Under the pieces are notes generated by a model that was not told the origin of the DNA, did not search any database, and worked only from the letters and a program-made list of their open reading frames with translations. Below, one piece after another: positions 61,580 through 64,000 of a stretch of DNA of 64,000 nucleotides. Source of the stretch: Nostoc sp. CHAB 5824 (GTDB lineage Bacteria > Cyanobacteriota > Cyanobacteriia > Cyanobacteriales > Nostocaceae); the NCBI RefSeq assembly GCF_020829665.1, contig NZ_JAIVFT010000025.1, forward strand, positions 1 to 64,000. Direction: 5' to 3'. Positions within the stretch are counted from its first letter, which is position 1; each line of letters starts with the position of its first letter. The translations under genes and the position numbers were made by a program.

Positions 61580-63559
61580 ATGAATTCTGGCGATTATACA
61601 TTAGCTAGATCAAACAACCAAAGGGTGTTGCAACCAGAAGTAGAGATGAAGTTTGCTCACTTCTTAATAAATCACGCTGTAGATGCTGCCTTCTGTTTAG
61701 GAGCAAACGCGCAGTTTCTCTACGTCAACGATGCCACTTGCCTTATGACTGGGTATTCCCGCGAGGAATTACTTTCTATGAGGCTGCATGATATAGACGT
61801 AGATTTTTCTCTACACAATTGGTCAGATATTAGCTCACAGAATTCCCTTACCTTTAAATCTCGCTACCGGACAAAAGGAGGTCGGATATTTCTGGTAGAA
61901 ATATCCATTAGCCATGTAAAACAGCAAGATATGGAATTTGGCTGTGCTTTTGCTCATGAGATAAGTGATGAAATAGTAGAATTGAGCGTGCAAAAGTGGA
62001 CTGATGAATTAAGGGATGCCAAAGACAATTTGCAACAAGAATTTTCTCAACTCAAGGCAAAAGAAGTAGAACTAGAAACATCCTTATCTTTACTTCGCTC
62101 TACTCTCGAATCTACTGCCATTGGTATTGTTGCAGTTAACTTTGAGGGAGATATTCTGAGCTTGAATCAGAAATTTGTGGATATGTGGCAGATCCCAGAG
62201 TCCCTAATATTATCTAAGAAATGTCCTCGATGCAAAGCCTTTTTTGAGAACCAACTAAAAGATCCACAAGCCTTTAGTCGGCTGATTTGGGAAGTATCTA
62301 GCCAATCTGATTTCGAGAGCTATGACATTCTGGAGTTGAAAGATGGGAGAGTTTTTGCACACTACTCTAAGCCTCAGTGGCTTGAGGGCAAAATTATTGG
62401 TAGAGTGTGGAGTATCTGGGACATTACTGAATCGAAACGCACTGAAGAAGCATTACGGCTGAACGCAGCTAGATTTCGGACAATAGCCGAAACGGCAGAT
62501 ACCAGCACTTTTCTGATTCAAGGCACGCGGCTTTGCTATATAAATCCAGCAGTAGAGCAACTCACTGGCTACACAAAAGAGGAACTGTTAACAGGCTTTG
62601 ATCTTCGCCAACTGATTAAAAGCAAAAAACGCAGGCAGATGCGTAAGCAGGGTGAAGCAGGTAACTTTGAATATCAGGAGATGAATATTCTGACAAAAAA
62701 CGGCACGGAGCGGTGGCTAGCTTGCGCGGTTGTAATGCTGGATGGAGGGCTGGATTTTGGTGGAAAACCAGTAGAAATGATTGCAGGCATCGATATTACC
62801 GATTACAAATATGCAGAATTAGGTCTTAACCAAGCTTTAGAACAAGCAAAACAACTTAGTGAACTGAGGGCGCGTTTCCTTTCTATGGTCTGCCATCAAT
62901 TTCGGACACCGCTGAATATTGTTTCATTTTCTAATAGTTTACTGAAGGAAGAAGTAGACAAACGTACACAGAAGAAAATACAACCACTACTGGATCACAT
63001 TCAAAAAGCTACCGAACAACTGGGTCAGATGTTGGATGATATTTTGTTCTTCTCCAAAGCAGAAGCAGCAAAAATAAACTGTGAACCAAAACCACTTGAG
63101 TTAGTTGAGTTCTGTAATGATTTAGTTGCCCAAATGCAGATGAGTGTTAGCCAAACTTCGATTAATTTTGTAAGTCCAGATAACTCTTTAATAGCCTGCA
63201 TAGATAAAAAACTGTTAGAGCCAATTTTGAAGAATTTGCTCGACAATGCAATAAAGTATTCTCCCTCCCACATAGCAATTAATTTGAAACTTTCTTGCAA
63301 AAATGAGAAAGTAATTTTTCAGGTCAAAGATAGGGGGATAGGTATTTCAGTAGCAGATCAACAACGAATATTTGAGCCATTTTACCGTGGTACTAATATC
63401 GATCATATACCTGGTACTGGACTAGGATTATCAATTCTTAAAACCCTTGTAGATTTACATCACGGTCAAGTCTCTGTAGAAAGTAAAGTTGGTGTGGGCA
63501 CAACGTTTACTGTGATGTTGCCATTAATCAAGTCAGAGTTTACTAGTTCCGAGTTATGA
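61580..63559 (+). CDS. PAS-domain sensor histidine kinase (scytonemin-associated)
   Basis: 659 residues, soluble. Three PAS-type domains occupy roughly residues 25-130 (YVNDATCLMTGYSREELLSM), 170-290 (STAIGIVAVNFEGDILSLNQ) and 300-420 (LCYINPAVEQLTGYTKEELL), with a coiled-coil between the first two. The kinase core has the H-box MVCHQFRTPLN near residue 436, the N-box NLLDNAIKYSP, G1 VKDRGIGIS and G2 GTGLGLSIL. No transmembrane segment is visible, so it senses a cytoplasmic signal, possibly redox or light. It is encoded divergently from scyA, as is the pair reported for scytonemin induction in Nostoc. AGGAGGAAG lies 7 bases before the ATG. Confidence 0.92.
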   Translation: MNSGDYTLARSNNQRVLQPEVEMKFAHFLINHAVDAAFCLGANAQFLYVNDATCLMTGYSREELLSMRLHDIDVDFSLHNWSDISSQNSLTFKSRYRTKGGRIFLVEISISHVKQQDMEFGCAFAHEISDEIVELSVQKWTDELRDAKDNLQQEFSQLKAKEVELETSLSLLRSTLESTAIGIVAVNFEGDILSLNQKFVDMWQIPESLILSKKCPRCKAFFENQLKDPQAFSRLIWEVSSQSDFESYDILELKDGRVFAHYSKPQWLEGKIIGRVWSIWDITESKRTEEALRLNAARFRTIAETADTSTFLIQGTRLCYINPAVEQLTGYTKEELLTGFDLRQLIKSKKRRQMRKQGEAGNFEYQEMNILTKNGTERWLACAVVMLDGGLDFGGKPVEMIAGIDITDYKYAELGLNQALEQAKQLSELRARFLSMVCHQFRTPLNIVSFSNSLLKEEVDKRTQKKIQPLLDHIQKATEQLGQMLDDILFFSKAEAAKINCEPKPLELVEFCNDLVAQMQMSVSQTSINFVSPDNSLIACIDKKLLEPILKNLLDNAIKYSPSHIAINLKLSCKNEKVIFQVKDRGIGISVADQQRIFEPFYRGTNIDHIPGTGLGLSILKTLVDLHHGQVSVESKVGVGTTFTVMLPLIKSEFTSSEL

Positions 63560-63697
63560 GTGTTGAAATGGAGATAGTTATTAATTAACAGCTTAACAAT
63601 CATAACTCTCGGAACGAAGTAATTAATCTTATGCCTATTTAAATACTTACCTAAGGGTATAGTAAGCAGCTTCTGCAAAAAGTTATGGTAATAAAAA

Positions 63698-64000
63698 ATG
63701 ATGTACGAATCGCCGAAGAAAATTCTCGTCATTGAAGATGATAACGTTACTTGCAATCTTTACTTGAAGGGTCTTGAGGCTAAAGGTTTTGATACGTTAG
63801 GTGCTAACAACGGTCTTGCTGGTATTCAACAAGCACAAGAGCATATACCCGACTTAGTAATTTGCGATATCACAATGCCTGATATGGATGGTTATAGCGT
63901 TTTAACTACGCTACGCCAAGATCCTGTTACAGCAATTATTCCTTTTATTTTTCTGACTGGCAGTAGTACCAAAGCGGATGTTCGCAAAGCTATGGAATTG
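63698..64000 (+). CDS. Response regulator, receiver domain (partial)
   Basis: The frame from ATG 63698 (or 63701) runs off the right edge after 101 codons. It is a CheY-like receiver: KKILVIEDDNVTCNLYLKGL with the acidic pocket, DLVICDITMPDMDGYSVLTT with the phosphoacceptor Asp, and FIFLTGSSTKADVRKAMEL with the Thr/Ser switch. The output domain is not visible. It follows the kinase gene by 138 bases and should be its cognate partner. Confidence 0.92.
   Translation, partial: MMYESPKKILVIEDDNVTCNLYLKGLEAKGFDTLGANNGLAGIQQAQEHIPDLVICDITMPDMDGYSVLTTLRQDPVTAIIPFIFLTGSSTKADVRKAMEL

Overview
The window looks like chromosome from a filamentous heterocystous cyanobacterium of the Nostoc type. The signs are the abundant HIP1 octamer GCGATCGC, short 7- and 8-bp tandem repeats, many small palindromic interspersed repeats, and a complete scytonemin (UV-sunscreen) gene cluster in the gene order I recall from Nostoc punctiforme. 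No rRNA or tRNA gene was recognised.

Left part (1-20.3 kb): a transposase end; a helical carotenoid protein; a Uma2-type nuclease; fdhD; a nadR-pnuC NAD-salvage operon; a membrane protein of unknown role; and an RluA-type pseudouridine synthase whose 3' end is duplicated on the far side of a multicopper oxidase gene. A decayed stretch follows, with a frameshifted cytochrome c peroxidase-like gene, an IS1-family relic and an IscB (RRXRR) remnant. Next is a run of metabolic genes on the + strand (cupin dioxygenase, class II aldolase, sulfonate-type binding lipoprotein, nitroreductase, atypical SDR), then kptA and an aromatic amino acid permease.

Middle part (20.3-36.7 kb) is accessory DNA. It holds a truncated HTH/NB-ARC STAND protein. 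It also holds a three-gene minus-strand group: a small helical protein that resembles a Bell-type amyloid-signalling effector, an nSTAND-WD40 protein that repeats the effector's C-terminal motif at its own N-terminus, and a peptidoglycan-binding-domain protein. This group is the best candidate for an under-described immune or cell-death system here. It is followed by a crowd of toxin-antitoxin modules (DUF5615/DUF433, HicAB, a PIN fragment with a ribbon-helix-helix partner, and a RelE relic with two nonsense codons), repeats and MITE-like elements.

Right part (36.8-64 kb) is the scytonemin locus. Reading leftwards on the minus strand: scyA, scyB, scyC, scyD, scyE, scyF, a GT4 glycosyltransferase, tyrA, a dsbA-like gene, aroB-like, trpE(G), trpC, trpA, tyrP (tyrosinase), trpB, trpD and aroG, ending in a terminator-like hairpin. 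The aro/trp/tyr genes supply tryptophan and 4-hydroxyphenylpyruvate. ScyB deaminates tryptophan, ScyA couples the two keto acids and ScyC cyclises the product. ScyD-F, tyrosinase and the DsbA-like protein are thought to act in later, envelope-associated steps. Divergently upstream of scyA, after a 1.7-kb regulatory gap containing three related ~45-bp repeats, lie a PAS-rich histidine kinase and the start of its response regulator, matching the pair associated with scytonemin induction.
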